Part shown: in pieces, positions 12,404-24,243 of the stretch | Numbering within the stretch: position 1 is the first letter of the stretch | Layout: every line of letters begins with the position of its first letter | Assembly (NCBI GenBank): GCA_035771175.1 | Contig: CM069597.1 | Span: forward strand, 10,699,001 to 10,763,000 | Origin: Paratinospora sagittata | Taxonomy: Eukaryota > Streptophyta > Magnoliopsida > Ranunculales > Menispermaceae | Length of the DNA: 64,000 nucleotides | Direction of reading: 5' to 3' | Program-made: the position numbers and the translations under genes | The notes under the pieces: generated by a model | Told to the model about the DNA's origin: nothing | The model's input: only the letters and a program-made list of their open reading frames with translations | The model's database searches: none

Positions 12404-13438
12404 TTTTCAAGTAATAGGTTCAATCAGAAAAAATGCTTGATCAAGCTAGCAATGGTATTGTCGATCATTCCTTTCCAACACAAAATTCTAAATTTTGAGA
12501 TTAATATCAACCTTATACTGCTGTTATCGCACGTGTTGGAAACATTTAAATCATCCATGTTATAAAAAATCTTGTTGGATAATTAATCTTAAGAAGAGTG
12601 CTATGATCAGCACACATTTTTAGCATCTTTTTACATTGCACAACCTATTATATACATTGGATGTCTTCAAATCAAGTATCACAAGGATCCAACATACAGT
12701 ACAAGGGTACTTGTGTGCTAAAATTGAGTGATACAATCATGTGCACTTGTCATTTTCTTAATCTTCACATTTAAATTTTTTCATGTTCTGATGCGTATAG
12801 GTACGAATATTCAACCAAGCAATGAGAATAGCATGCTCTTACTTTTATCTCTAAGATTGAATCAAGCAAAGAATCTAGTGGTTAGGGCCATGTGCTATTT
12901 AATTTTGTTTTAATTAGTTAAGTAAATGCTTAACAAAGTGCAGAGAAATGATACTTTTATTAAGAAGTCTTATGAAGGAAAAAGTAGCATTCAAAATATG
13001 AGTTTCAGATTGCGAAAGTGTTACCAATGTTTGCGAATGATCGAAGCACAAGAATGACCTTAAACTAAGATTCACAACTCAAGAACATTGTTCCTGATCA
13101 CCACACCAAATTTGTCTTTTTGGTTCATTTTCTCCCAAAAACACTTAAAAGTTTTTTCCTCCTCTGGTTAAAGGTCATGCATACATTTATATTGTTCAAA
13201 AGAAAAATAAAAGCACTAAATTCTTATTAGACCTTAGGTTGAGTCATTGCTTGTGCATTCTGTATTGGAATCCAAATTTAGAAGCATGACCTAAATTCCA
13301 TCTTTCCTGGCAAATTTTAGCCTACTTAATCAGAAAACATAGCCATAATTAATCCTATAGGTATTGTTTGTTTTATAAAGTCAGTTTCCAGGACTAAAAA
13401 TCCCGTAAAAATGAAAACAACAAAAACCTTTTAAGAGC
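12404..13438. other. Annexin 3' flank and intergenic spacer
   Basis: AT-rich sequence without a recognisable gene. It includes the presumed annexin 3' UTR. The ORF 12728-12913 has no motif and is not called. On the minus strand, T-runs at about 13424-13428 just beyond the tRNA could serve as the Pol III stop. Confidence 0.6.
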
Positions 13439-13510
13439 TGCGTTTGCCCGGAGTCGAACCCGGGTCTACTGCTTGGAAGACAATTATCCTAACCGTTGGA
13501 CTACAAACGC
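13439..13510 (-). tRNA. tRNA-Gly (UCC), possibly degenerate
   Basis: On the minus strand the sequence folds as a 72-nt tRNA. The acceptor is GCGTTTG / CAAACGC, the D arm GTCC...GGAT, and the anticodon loop CTTCCAA with anticodon TCC. The T loop is TTCGACT and A is the discriminator. A-box (TAGTCCAACGG) and B-box (GGTTCGACTCC) promoters are present, and a T-run follows. Compared with the usual plant tRNA-Gly(UCC), the fifth acceptor pair is changed on both sides (T-A for C-G), which keeps pairing. The anticodon stem has two G-T pairs, and the T stem reads CCGGG on both sides, leaving one central G-G mismatch. It may be a functional variant or an early pseudogene. Confidence 0.88.
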
Positions 13511-13794
13511 TTGGTTGATTAAAATGTCTAAAGTTTACAAACAATAAAATTTTGTTCCCAGGAATAAGTGCAGGCCAAACTAAGAACCTTGAGTCTGCTT
13601 ATGCAAGAAATCATCACGGACCACGACTGGAGAAGCATAAAATCACGCCATAAGGAACACATTACCCAAGTGTGCTCCAAAAGAAAGGAATTACCTTAAC
13701 ATCCCACTACGTGCTAACTCGATCTTGCCTATAAAGTTACAAGCTAACGCCAATGTTTTTTTCATTAGAAAATAAACCAAAGTAAGGAAAAAGA

Positions 13795-15769
13795 ATGGAA
13801 ACCAGACCCCGAACTCGAAGTCGTCGCTCCTATCAAGATTTTCAACCTGCAACAGAACTGGTTCAAGATGAAAGATCAGACACTCTTATCCTCAAACTCT
13901 CTGGTGCGTTCTATATATATTTTTTCATTTCGCAAAATCAGGATGGAAAATGGTTCTTTCTCGTTTAATATAACATAAAAGAAAATGCTATATTACATTT
14001 ATATCTTTTCTAATGAGTTATTAAATATGTATTGAACTAATACTCTACAAAATATTTATTACTCAATTAATTATATATATATCATTGTATTTTCTGTAAA
14101 TTGAGTTATTTAAGAAAATAAAAAAGACTATTATTCTAATGTCTTTTTAGTTGATTATAAAAGTTTTAAAAAATTAATAATAATAAGGAGTTCGTAAAGG
14201 CTGAGAAATAAGAGTCGTTAACAAGTAGAATGGTAACATGTGTCCATCAAAAAGTTTTTAAGAGAAAGCCATTAAGAGCATCTCCAATGCAAATGTGAAT
14301 TGTGAAAAAATTAATTATCACTTAGAATAAATGGACATTGTATAAAAAAAATATTCTCCAATGTAACTAATAGCATTCAATGTCAAGCCGAGTTGGCAAA
14401 AAAAAAATAGAGACTGTCAACATGACCGTCTACTTTCAGACGGTCTATTGGACAGTCATCTATTGTTGACTCATCAAATTATTATAATTATACCATCAAA
14501 AAAAGGAAAAAAAATTAAAAAATTAAAAAAAAATTAACACTTTATCAAAATGTGTACAATCCATAGAAGCATTGGAGACCACTTTTTAGCTTGATTGTCT
14601 ATGAAGTTTAATTTTATGCCATGTAAAAAGCAAGTCTCTTGACATTAATGACATGACCTTTTTTTTTTAAAATACAATTCACTTTTGCATTGAAGATGCT
14701 CTATAAAGTAGAAATCGTACGCATACCCATGAAATACGTCTTTAGAGGAAGTCATGAGAGATAATTAGATATCTTTTGGTTTTTTCTTGTGTGTGCACGA
14801 GTATTTTGATTGAGAAAAAGAAAACATGGGTTTAGTCCTACATCGTGTTTGAGTTGTCTTCTCTCACCTAAAAAACTCATCTTCGCTCCTTATTTTTTAA
14901 GTACCGAATGTGGGGTTTTTCCCGGCGTATGTGTTTGAATATTTTGATAGAGAAAAAAAATAGATAATTAAATTTTAGGAAACTATGATAAAACATTATA
15001 AAATATTGTTAATTTTTAATTTTTGTTTCTAGATATAAAAGTTTGTAGTTATGTTTATTGGCTTGTCAATAGATTATTTCTTCTTCACTAAATTACTGCA
15101 GGATTTAAAAGCCAACACGTGACGGTTCAAGTCAGCAATGCTGGTATCTTAAGCGTAAGCGGAGAGCGCTCTCTTGGGAATAACAAGTGGAGCCGTTTCT
15201 TCCACGAATTCAATGTACCAACGAATTGCCAAGCAAAAGATATTCGAGCCAAGTTCGACAATGGAATCCTTTATGTTACAATGACGAAGACAGTAACTCC
15301 AAATGATCAGAAAACACAAGAACAGCCAAATAATAGCAACAGTACCCAATTTAATACTGAGACTACTGCCAATGAAGCACCGAGAGCGAAACATGATTTT
15401 AATGGTAATCTTGGACAGATTCCACCAAAGGATGAGAAAAAATGGGTTACTAATAAGTCTTCTGACGATCAGGATGGAATGATTAAGAACGGAACAAGTA
15501 CTGAAAATAATCAAGCATTAAAGCGTGAAAGAAACCCGAATGAAGGTACGAATACAATTGCTGATGGTTTGAGAGACAATAAGAATCATGATAATACAGG
15601 AGACAAGCTAGAAGAACATTGCAGTAAATATCAATCTGGCGACGTTGTGGCGGGATTGGAAAAGGTAAAAAGATTGTTAGTGCTGGTTTTTGTTATTCTA
15701 TTGCTTGTGGTACTTGGTGTATATATAAAATATAGGCTTGTAAGATCGCCTAGAGAAGCTGAAATTTAG
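13795..15769 (+). CDS. Alpha-crystallin (HSP20) domain protein with C-terminal membrane anchor, RTM2-like
   Basis: Two exons, 13795-13903 and 15102-15769, are joined by a 1198-bp GT-AG intron inside a Gly codon and give about 258 residues. Exon 1 encodes a basic start, then YQDFQPATELVQDE and TLILKLSG. Exon 2 continues with VTVQVSNAGILSVSGER, NNKWSRFFHEFNVP and DNGILYVTM, which together make a complete alpha-crystallin domain. A long Asn/Lys/Glu-rich, probably disordered, region follows. Near the end is a hydrophobic segment (LLVLVFVILLLVVLGVYI, 15676-15732) and a short basic tail. This layout is that of the 'inactive protein RESTRICTED TEV MOVEMENT 2'-like family, membrane-anchored small-HSP relatives; the Arabidopsis founder restricts long-distance potyvirus movement. 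Whether this copy does so is unknown. ATG 13795 is the first in frame and fits relatives. Confidence 0.88.
14275..14702. mobile_element. MITE in the RTM2-like intron, ~428 bp
   Basis: The ends read AGAGCATCTCCAATGCAAA and TTTGCATTGAAGATGCTCT, 19-bp terminal inverted repeats with one mismatch. The interior is AT-rich with no coding potential and includes a perfect 8-bp hairpin (GACCGTCT...AGACGGTC, about 14424-14444). No clean target duplication is visible (flanks ATTA and ATAA), so the superfamily is not assigned. It lies inside the intron and should be removed by splicing. Confidence 0.75.
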
Positions 15770-15929
15770 ATGCAGCTGCATTGCATAAAATTTCATGGAA
15801 GAAATTCTAGATTCCAAGGAATTCAAAGATATGAGCATCACCGATATGAAGTTTATTTTAATGATGTTGTTATCACATAAATTAAGCTGATATCAGTAAG
15901 GTTTAAGTATGGGACACAATTCGGCCCGG

Positions 15930-16621
15930 TGTCACGAGCACACCTGTAAAACAAACATGTTACCCATGCGGCACCTCGAATACGCATATTCTCGGTCAGC
16001 CATTCACACATATACTCATGTTACAGTGGAGTACTCGAATATCTCGTTTGTGCGTAGCACCGGATAATCACTCGGATGGATCACTCGGATGGATCACTCG
16101 GATACCTTCAATAACAGTTCTTGCACAGTGCTGCCCCGGACCATGCAATACCGGTAAGTTCCATGGATAACTCACTCATGAGTATCCTTACAAGCACACT
16201 CTAGCACGTAGGCTAAAGATAGGTTAATGCGTTCAACTCGATAGCGGGTGGCATAACAGTGTTAGATACCCAGCCCCGTATACCGGTGAACCCCGCACTG
16301 CTAGCCCGATAACAGTGTCCCATAACCTACCCAAATGCTATGTGAACTATCATTACCCCTTCAGGATGATGATAGTCGGCCCCCTGGGTTGCGCCAAGGG
16401 AATGTCCTATGCATGGCCAAGTATTGGCCATGAGGGAGAGTTGGACAACTACTCCTCCCCTAAGGTAGATGTTAAGCTTTTGGCTTGTTTCCAAAAGGAA
16501 ACATCAAAATGTGAGGCCAATCATACTGGGCCATATTTACGAGATTGCCACCTCCGATTGAGACGAAACTTCACAGACCCTCTTCTTAAGTGACGGTGCA
16601 TGTCTTGACATGACCGTGACA
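15930..16621 (-). repeat. 3' LTR of the non-autonomous element
   Basis: The unit is TGTCAC...GTGACA. It carries a 13-bp unit (ATCACTCGGATGG) in three tandem copies at about 16067-16100 where the other LTR has one, which accounts for the 26-bp length difference. The ORF 16315-16593 is LTR sequence, not a gene. Confidence 0.85.
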
Positions 16622-16981
16622 AACTACCCCACTTGAATGGTCGATGCCCTTCATCGACACAATCGCTAGGTTCATCTGTCTGTTGCATCTTCCTGACGGA
16701 TCCTCTCTCATCGGCATCTCTATATGCACCTTCTGATTGTCGCACCCCTACTCGTGGCCTCGGTGCTTGACTTGAACCTGGAACTCTATCCTATTCAACT
16801 TCTCTGCATGAGGAACCACTATCCTATTCAGTCCTACGATAATCATCTACACTTGGGCATTGTGCTACTATTTGACGTAGCAATGATCTCCACCTTTGAG
16901 ATCTTCAGTATCCCCTTTGGGACGAGCTATCATTTACCTGATGTAGCTCACTCTCGCACCTTCGTGCTTCCACTCACTGAG

Positions 16982-17072
16982 ATTGTTCTTCACCCTGTGC
17001 GTCTGCTTGCACTAGTACCTCGAACCAATTGTTCTTCACCCTTGCGTCTGCTTGCACTAGTACCTCGAACCA
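16982..17072. repeat. 45/46-bp tandem duplication in the element interior
   Basis: Two adjacent copies of a unit containing ATTGTTCTTCACCC and GTCTGCTTGCACTAGTACCT run 16982-17027 and 17028-17072 and differ by a single-base indel and one substitution. Confidence 0.85.
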
Positions 17073-18509
17073 ATCACGATATGGAGTAACACTATGCTGA
17101 AGGGCTACCCCACTAGATTCTCAATCTCCTTTGTTGCGTGACCTCCACAATAGCAAACTTTGCTTCATTGATGGAGCTTCTTCCAGTACCTCGACCACTG
17201 TCTTCACCCAGGAAGAAATAATCACCGCAACCGATGTCCATGTCCAAACGTTTCTCATGAGTTCCTCCAAATGGAACCCGCTTGAATCACACTATTGCAA
17301 GCTTGAACTCTAGTCCCTCGACACCACGTCTTCACCCTGAGAACAAGCAGCTCACCTCATACCACAAGGTACTCAACTGTTCACCCATGATGTACTAGTT
17401 TCCTGACGCCCTTCCCAACTGGAAGTATATGTTCCTCTGAACAACTTCTCTCATTGACGCTGAAGATTTGCCTCAATTCATTTTCTGCTAAATGATGTTC
17501 GTTATCTTGGACTGACCCATCTCTTGAACATGGTAGCTCGTTCACTCTTGAACTTGCCCCGCGGATCACCCAAAACCAATTCGGCATGCTCTTCTCCGAG
17601 TAGGCAAGATAACTCATTACGCCTCATCGAGTTCGTTCAAACTATTGGTAACCTTGCGATTGCCCCTTCTGAATGTAAGTCGATAATCATCTCAGTCAAC
17701 ATTCTGTTGGCACCCTTCGCTCAGTCACCTATTAGTCGAATCACCACAACTGCAACCTTGCTTGCATACATTTGAATACACTGGAGTCACCTCGCTCACT
17801 GGCATTCACCCAAACCATTGCAAAGCCACGCTTTGAACCCAAACAACTTGCCTCTTCAGTCGTCCCTTCAAAACTCACTATTCTCAAGTTGTTGCCACCA
17901 TCCCTCTGATGCTTAAGCAAGTCTGCCACATACTGCCATCGTACAGGAGCTAGCAACACTGACGGCCAGTAGTCCTCACCACTACTCGGAACCATCGCCT
18001 TATAGGCCACATACACAACACCTTAGTTGCGTTCTAGTACATCAACATAACGTCCACTGACGTGATCAACTTGTTGCAACTCGTTCATGCGGTTCCATAC
18101 CCCGCACCAATCTCGTCACTAGTTTGGATCCCACTAGACCTCTTCAAGCACTAGTGACCTTTAACACCATTGTTTCACATGTGACATGCGCTTAATGCCT
18201 TGTCTTCGCAACCCGGAACAACACTTACAGTCATCTTGTCCCATATGCTTCTCTTGACATACATCCTCACGCATGCTCTTATGTCAACACACTTGTCGAT
18301 CATTGAGGCTCTACTCACTTATCGGATATTGCTCGGGTTAACTATTGTATCGAGTATCCTCCCATCATCGTGCCACTTTAGGCATTGTACCAATACCACT
18401 GTTGTGTATCTCATTCCCCATGATGGTTCCATTGCATACAACACACATTTCTCCGACTGTATCTCTTTTTTGCACTAACTCACCACGAGTTTTGTGCAAT
18501 CTTGTTTCA

Positions 18510-18521
18510 GCTCTGATACCA
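18510..18521 (-). promoter_or_regulatory. Primer binding site, tRNA-iMet type
   Basis: On the minus strand this reads TGGTATCAGAGC exactly and sits two bases downstream of the 5' LTR. It is the standard site for priming minus-strand cDNA from initiator tRNA-Met. Confidence 0.88.
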
Positions 18522-18523
18522 CG

Positions 18524-19189
18524 TGTCACAGGCACACCTGTAAGACAAACATGTTACCCATGCGGCACCTCGAATACGCATATTCTCGGTCAGCCATTCA
18601 CACATATACTCATGTTACAGTGGAGTACTCGAATATCTCGTTTGTGCGTAGCGCCAGATAATCACTCGGATACCTTCAATAGCAGTTCTTGCACAGTGCT
18701 GCCCCGGACCATGCAATACCGGTAAGTTCCATGGATAACTCACTCATGAGTATCCTTACAAGCACACTCTAGCACGTAGGCTAAAGATAGCTCAATGCGT
18801 TCAACTCGATAGCGGGTGGCATAACAGTGTTAGATACCCAGCCCCGTATATCGGTGAACCCCGCACTGCTAGCCCGATAACAGTGTCCCATAACCTACCC
18901 AAATGCTATGGGAACTATCATTACCCCTTCAGGATGATGATAGTCGGCCCCCTGGGTTGCGCCAAGGGAATGTCCTATGCATGGCCAAGTATTGGCCATG
19001 AGGGAGAGTTGGACAACTACTCCTCCCCTAAGGTAGATGTTAAGCTTTTGGCTTGTTTCCAAAAGGAAACATCAAAATGTGAGGCCAATCATACTGGGCC
19101 ATATTTATGAGATTGCCACCTCCGATTGAGACGAAACTTCACAGACCCTCTTCTTAAGTAACGATGCATGTCTTGACATGACCGTGACA
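18524..19189 (-). repeat. 5' LTR of the non-autonomous element
   Basis: The unit is TGTCACAGGC...GACCGTGACA, collinear with 15930-16621. Most differences between the two LTRs are transitions. Confidence 0.85.
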
Positions 19190-20582
19190 CTGGGGCCTAT
19201 TGGTTCGGCCCACCCCGATTATTATATAGGCCGGTCCAGCCCAGCCTGGTCTTAAAATTTATTGAGCGGGTTTGAATTCACATATCAAGACCCCCCTCGG
19301 TCCAAAGCCCAATACTTAATTTACTATATATATATATGTAAACACTAGTAGATATGTGTGTGTTGCACGTGAATATATAGTATTCATTAAGTTTTTTTTT
19401 TGTTTAATTTGAAAATTATTATCTTATAAAATATAATTAATTTGTTATAATTTTTCATAAAAGTTTACGTAATTAATTGTAATATGATAATGTTTAATGT
19501 AATATGTGATAAGTAATGAAAGTATAAATTAATTATATATAATTAAATATAGATGTCATAGAATGATAAAAAATATTAAAGTTGTAAGAAGATTAGAATG
19601 AAATAGGAAATCAAAATATAAATTATGTTATGTAGCTCAATATATAAAATGATATACAAAATGATAAATATTTTTATTTTTTATTTTTAATTATTATAAT
19701 TTTTATTTAATTTGTAATGATAAGTTGGATCATTGTGTTCTAAAAAAAAGTTATAACTTTGTAGTAATTATGATCTCTTTTTAAATAAAAAAATTTATAT
19801 CTGAACAAGTTGTTAGTATTAATAAATCAATAAATAATATTATTTAATTTATGATTTTTATGTTTCATTTTATTTTAAAATAAAATTTATAATGTAATAT
19901 TTTAGATTTTAATTTAATCATATCTAATAAATTCGACACATAGAATTTGCCTAAAAGCCCGTTTGAGACTCAGTTCAAAGGCCTGATCCTCGGACTTGGG
20001 CTAAAGTTTTTTAATGTCGGCCACCCGATTATTCTTAGGTCTAAGGATGGTTTTTCCTTTTTTTATTTTTTTCCTCCTCTATTATACAGGCTGGCCTACT
20101 AAGTCTGAGGAAGACCATAAATCACTTGGAATGTAGGCTGGCCTATATTAACGAGGTCCGAGGAAGTACATCACATTATGTCGCAACTTTTGTTTTTGCA
20201 TAGACTTGAGTCACGCTAGCCCTTAAATACCAGATCAGGTGGTCATTCAGAAAGTATAGAGATATTAAATAGTGGTTTGTACTGAGCGACATGCTTACAT
20301 TCAATGAAAAAATTCAATTTGTTTTCATTTATTTTATTTTTGTCAAAACTTGTAGACGTGTAAACTAGAGATCCATTTGTTGTACATGTTTGAAGGATGC
20401 TCCATGTGCATGCTTGAAATCCAGACTTTAGTTACAAGTATCTGGCTCTAGGGTTGTGAAATTGTGATAATGGATTTGATTTTAAAAAATCACTGATAGA
20501 CTCACATATCTTGTGTTTAAAATGGCCTAAGTGTATGTATATATATAGTTAGAAAGTGAGCACAATGATAAGTGGTCTTTTA
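19190..20582. other. AT-rich spacer, possible eroded transposon
   Basis: No gene is visible. GC-rich phrases (GGTTCGGCCCACCCCGATTATT at 19203 and GGCCACCCGATTATTCTTA at about 20019) enclose a very AT-rich core. That arrangement would fit a decayed non-autonomous DNA transposon, but no terminal repeats or target duplication could be defined. Confidence 0.4.
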
Positions 20583-22112
20583 GACATGTGTTCAGTATGG
20601 TTTTATAAGTATTTTAGGGTGATTTATGCATTAGTTTAGTGTGTTTATATTAGTTTTAATGCATTTGTTAGTTTAGGTGAAAGTTGGTTTGTATGAAATT
20701 TTTTAATTTATTAGTTTATAAGTTGGATCAATTTATATTTGAAATATATTAATTACTTGTTTTGCATTATTTTGTAGGTATTCAGATGTGTGGAAGTGAG
20801 CATGAATGATGGACACAACATATGAAAAGCCTCAATAACGATTCATAAAGAAAACAAGTCAAAAAGTGGAGAAAATTGGCCAAGTCTATAAGGAAAGTGA
20901 AGCGAATGGCAGAAAAGTGCACAAAAGACCCGAAATTAGGCACCGCGGCGCCGGAAAATGCAATTTTTCGCAATTTTTGTATTTTGACCATAAGTTTTTT
21001 AATTTAACTCTGAATTGGTCGTAGTTTGTTTCTATGGATTCCTTACTTGAAATAATACAAGATGAAAGGGTATTGAGGTTGATTTGGAGTGGAGGACAAG
21101 AAGAGAAATGGAGAGGAAGAAAGCGGATGTGCAATTCAAAATAGAAACTTTCTAATTTTGTTGTGAACTTTTTTAGTTTGACTTGGACACTTCTTGGACG
21201 ACTTCCTATGGACTTGTAGGTATATAAAAAATATTTTTTAGGGTTTCTAGAGGATCATAAAGTGGGGAACGAAGGTTTACGACTGGAGCGAAGTGGAGAA
21301 CAATATCTACATTGAAGACTATTCACAATCTCTACAACATTCTAATTTGTTTTTCTTGGTTCTTATTCATGTTCAAACTTATATTTTATGTGTTTATGTC
21401 TTTAGTTATGAACTAAGTCCTCTATCTAGAGGTGTAGATTGATCCGAGCTTAATACTATGTCTTAGATTTTATGGTTTAATTATTATTAATAAAGTTTCT
21501 TTAGTTTATTTATATTTTTCTGGGTGTAATGCTTTTGATCCATTGGTCAAGGATTGAATGATCATAGACTTGAGGTAGATGCTACAAAAAAGGGTACTTT
21601 GGGTTGAAATTTGAAAAATATAACCAGGCTATCGTGAGACTCAAAAGTATATCGAGAACCTTTGAAGTCGTTAAAAGGAAATTACAGAACTTAATGAGTT
21701 ATTATCATCTTAGGTTTTCATTGAAAGAGTAAAGCCAAGATGATAATAATATGTTCTAGTTGTTGCTCCAAAAGAGGGAATTAAAAACGTTAGGATTTTT
21801 GACTTATAAACGAAAGAACTGATTTAATGATAAATATATATATAAAGGCATAGTTGATAGTAAGGTGATATTGAACCTTTAGACCATTCTATCTCTAATT
21901 TTCTATCTATTTCTATTGCATGATTAATATACTTTCTAGTTATTTAATTGTTTATTTATTCCACTTAATCACTCAAATCTGATTTTCTAAATAAAGTTAG
22001 GGTTAGTGAAACAATATTTAGTGTGAGTGTCAATCCTAGAGGATGACAACCTGATATCTCATCGATTTTGTATTATAACTTGACACCGTACGCTTGCGGT
22101 TTGCACGTAACA
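20583..22112 (+). repeat. LTR-like repeat, copy 1 (ends CGTAACA)
   Basis: The last ~420 bases (about 21690-22112) are repeated at 28205-28635. Both copies end in ACCGTACGCTTGCGGTTTGCACGTAACA, a plausible LTR 3' end. Upstream is a TATA-like TATAAAAAATAT and AATAAAG at about 21490. The 5' limit at a TGTT near 20583 is a guess. Neither copy is followed by a primer site, so these are solo or broken LTRs of an unclassified family, possibly Ty3. Confidence 0.5.
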
Positions 22113-22499
22113 CACTAGCCGTTAGACAAAAAAATATAGCGGTTGGGGGCTCAAAAATTGAGTTTTCAACTGTTGGAATTGCATCCCAACAGTCTCCAGT
22201 GCATTGGTCCAAAGCTGCAGCACGCTGCTAGCAGACCGAGAAGACTGGCACCCCAAAACTCAGACAACAACGCGTTTCTCAAAGAAGCAGCACACTGCCA
22301 AACTTAATCCAGTCGACTGGATTAGTCAACGGGTTTGAGCCAGTTTGACAATTTTTCCATAATTCCCGATTTATCAAAAAACTAACTTTATGAAAATCTT
22401 TAAGGATCAAAAATATGTTTAAAATACATTCATTTTGATGATTAAAATACCTTGAAAACATTTGAAACAAAGAAAACTAATTTCTGTTAGGACACTTTG
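22113..22499. other. Unassigned sequence before the Sirevirus pol
   Basis: No coding frame is visible. It contains the perfect palindrome CCAGTCGACTGG near 22309 and CAGCACGCTGC. It may be LTR material from another insertion. Confidence 0.35.
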
Positions 22500-23941
22500 T
22501 GAGAAACAAAGTATGAGAATTAGTTCCTAGACCACATCATCAATCAGTCATAGGAACCAAATGGGTTTTTAGGAACAAAAAGAATGAACACAGAGTCATA
22601 GTCCAAAATAAGGCTAGATTGGTTGCACAAGGGTACAACCAAGAAAAAGGCATAGACTTTGAAGAAGCCTTTGCCCCAGTAGCAAGAATAGAGGCAATAA
22701 GGATGTTACTTGCCTATGCTTGTCACAATTTTTTTTTCTTATACCAAATGGATGTAAATAGTGCATTTTTAAATGGTTACATCAATGAAGAGGTATATTT
22801 GGAACAACCTCCAGGGTTTGAGGATGCTCAAGACCCAGAATATGCGTTCAAACTCCACAAAGCCTTACATGGATTCAGACAGGTTACAAGAGCTTGGTAT
22901 GATAGACTGAGTTCATTTATTTTAGATCATAAATTTCAAAAATGAAAACTTGATCCAACTTTGTTTATTAAACACCACAATGATGATATGCTTATTATTC
23001 AAATATATGTGGATGATATCATATTTGGTGCATCAAACAAAGAGTTGTGTGATGAGTTTTCAATGTTAATGAAAAAAGAATTTGAAATGAGTATGATGAG
23101 AGAACTTACATACTTTCTCGACTTGCAAATTAGACAAATGTTGAATGACACATTTATAAGCAAATCAAAGTATGCTAAGGAAATGATCAAAAAGTTTCAA
23201 ATGAATAATTTAAAATCTATTGATATTCCCTGTAACTCTGGAATCAAATTAGATAAAGATGAAAAATGGAAACCAGTTGATCCTAAACTTTACATAAGTC
23301 TTTTGTGCCTCACAACAAGTAGACCTGACATTATGTTTAGTGTCTGTCTTTGTGCAAGATTTCAATTAGAACCTAAAGAATCTCACTTAATGTGTTAAAC
23401 GAATCTTCAGATACATAAATGGCACAACCAACTTAGGAATTTGGTACTCCAAAGGAACTTCATTTGAATTGAAAAGTTATGTAGATTCCGATTATGCTAA
23501 AAGTCTAACTGATCGAAAAATTACCTCAAGATTTTGTCACTTTCTTGGAAATTCTTTAATTTCTTGGTTTTGCAAGAAACAACATTTAGTGGCACTATCC
23601 ACAGCTGAAGCAGAATATGTTGCAGCTAAAAGTTGTTGTTCTCAAGTACTGTACATGAAACAACAACTTCATGATTATCAAATCTTTGTTGAATGCGTTG
23701 AAATTTTATGTAATAATACAAATGCTATTAACATATCTAAGAATGTTGCTCTACATTACCGAGCTAAGAGCATGCCGATAAGACATCAATTTTTATGGGA
23801 TCATGTGCAAAATGGTGATGTTTAACTAACTCATATCAGAACCAAAGAACAACTGGCTGATATCTTCACTAAAGCCTTACCTAAGGACCAATTTGTTCAT
23901 ATCCGAAGAAAGCTTGGAATGTTCTCTGAGTCTAACTTATG
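22500..23941 (+). pseudogene. Ty1/copia (Sirevirus-type) pol remnant: reverse transcriptase and RNase H
   Basis: The coding sequence begins abruptly inside RT ([10 protein letters not shown]...[12 protein letters not shown], then [50 protein letters not shown]). It continues into RNase H with YVDSDYA, STAEAEYVAA, the RHQF motif and a terminal QLADIFTKALPKDQF. The catalytic YVDD is intact. A TGA at 22943, a frameshift near 23395 and a stop at 23823 break it. Gag, protease and integrase are missing, so the element is 5'-truncated. The wording of RT and the AGGGGGAG tracts downstream place it in the Sirevirus (Maximus/SIRE) lineage. Confidence 0.88.
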
Positions 23942-23959
23942 ATATTTTGATGCTTACCT

Positions 23960-24243
23960 CATTAAGGGGGAGAGGTGCCTTAAGGCTACTTCACTCTTTT
24001 TTATGTTTTAAAAAAGGGGAAGAAATCCTATCTTTGAAGCATCATATTATTTATAAAGTCAGGGGGAGAATGACAACCTAGTTTCCTTGGTTTAAACCTC
24101 TCATCTTATGAAAATAAGGAACATGGTTGCAATTCATGGCATTGCATGACATTTTACTCATAGTAGGTTCACGTATTTACATCATTTTTAGATTGCTTCA
24201 AAGCATACGGTAATGTGTTTGAAATCGTTAAAAAGGGGGAGAT
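23960..24243 (+). promoter_or_regulatory. Multiple polypurine tracts of the Sirevirus element
   Basis: AAGGGGGAGAGG (23964), AAAAAGGGGAAG (about 24011), AGGGGGAGAA (24061) and finally AAAAAGGGGGAGAT (24231-24243), directly before an LTR start TGTTAATC. Repeated AGGGGGAG motifs before the 3' LTR are a known Sirevirus hallmark. The last one is the likely plus-strand primer. Confidence 0.8.

Larger units (their letters stand above)
15930..19189 (-). mobile_element. Complete non-autonomous LTR retrotransposon, ~3.26 kb
   Basis: Direct LTRs of 692 and 666 bp bound a 1902-bp interior. The primer site TGGTATCAGAGC (tRNA-iMet) lies on the minus strand two bases inside the right LTR. The purine-rich AAGTGGGGTAG lies just inside the left LTR. 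The element therefore reads leftward. No gag, protease, RT or integrase motif is found in any frame of the interior; the longest minus-strand frames (17741-18016 and 17381-17617) are not recognised. It must have been mobilised in trans. By hand count the LTRs differ at about 13 sites over ~665 bases plus a 26-bp length change, so it is recent compared with its neighbours. Flanks CCCGG and CTGGG are at best a diverged 5-bp duplication. It begins 160 bp after the RTM2-like stop codon. Confidence 0.85.

Noticed and set aside
15149..15514. 121-aa antisense ORF
   Set aside because: Shadow of exon 2 of the RTM2-like gene, which has clear domain evidence on the plus strand.
16315..16593. ORF duplicated at 18883-19110
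   Set aside because: Both lie in the LTRs of the same element; the duplication is the LTR pair, not a gene family.
17741..18016. 91-aa minus-strand ORF in the non-autonomous element, considered as gag
   Set aside because: No gag or zinc-knuckle motif and flanked by stops in all frames.
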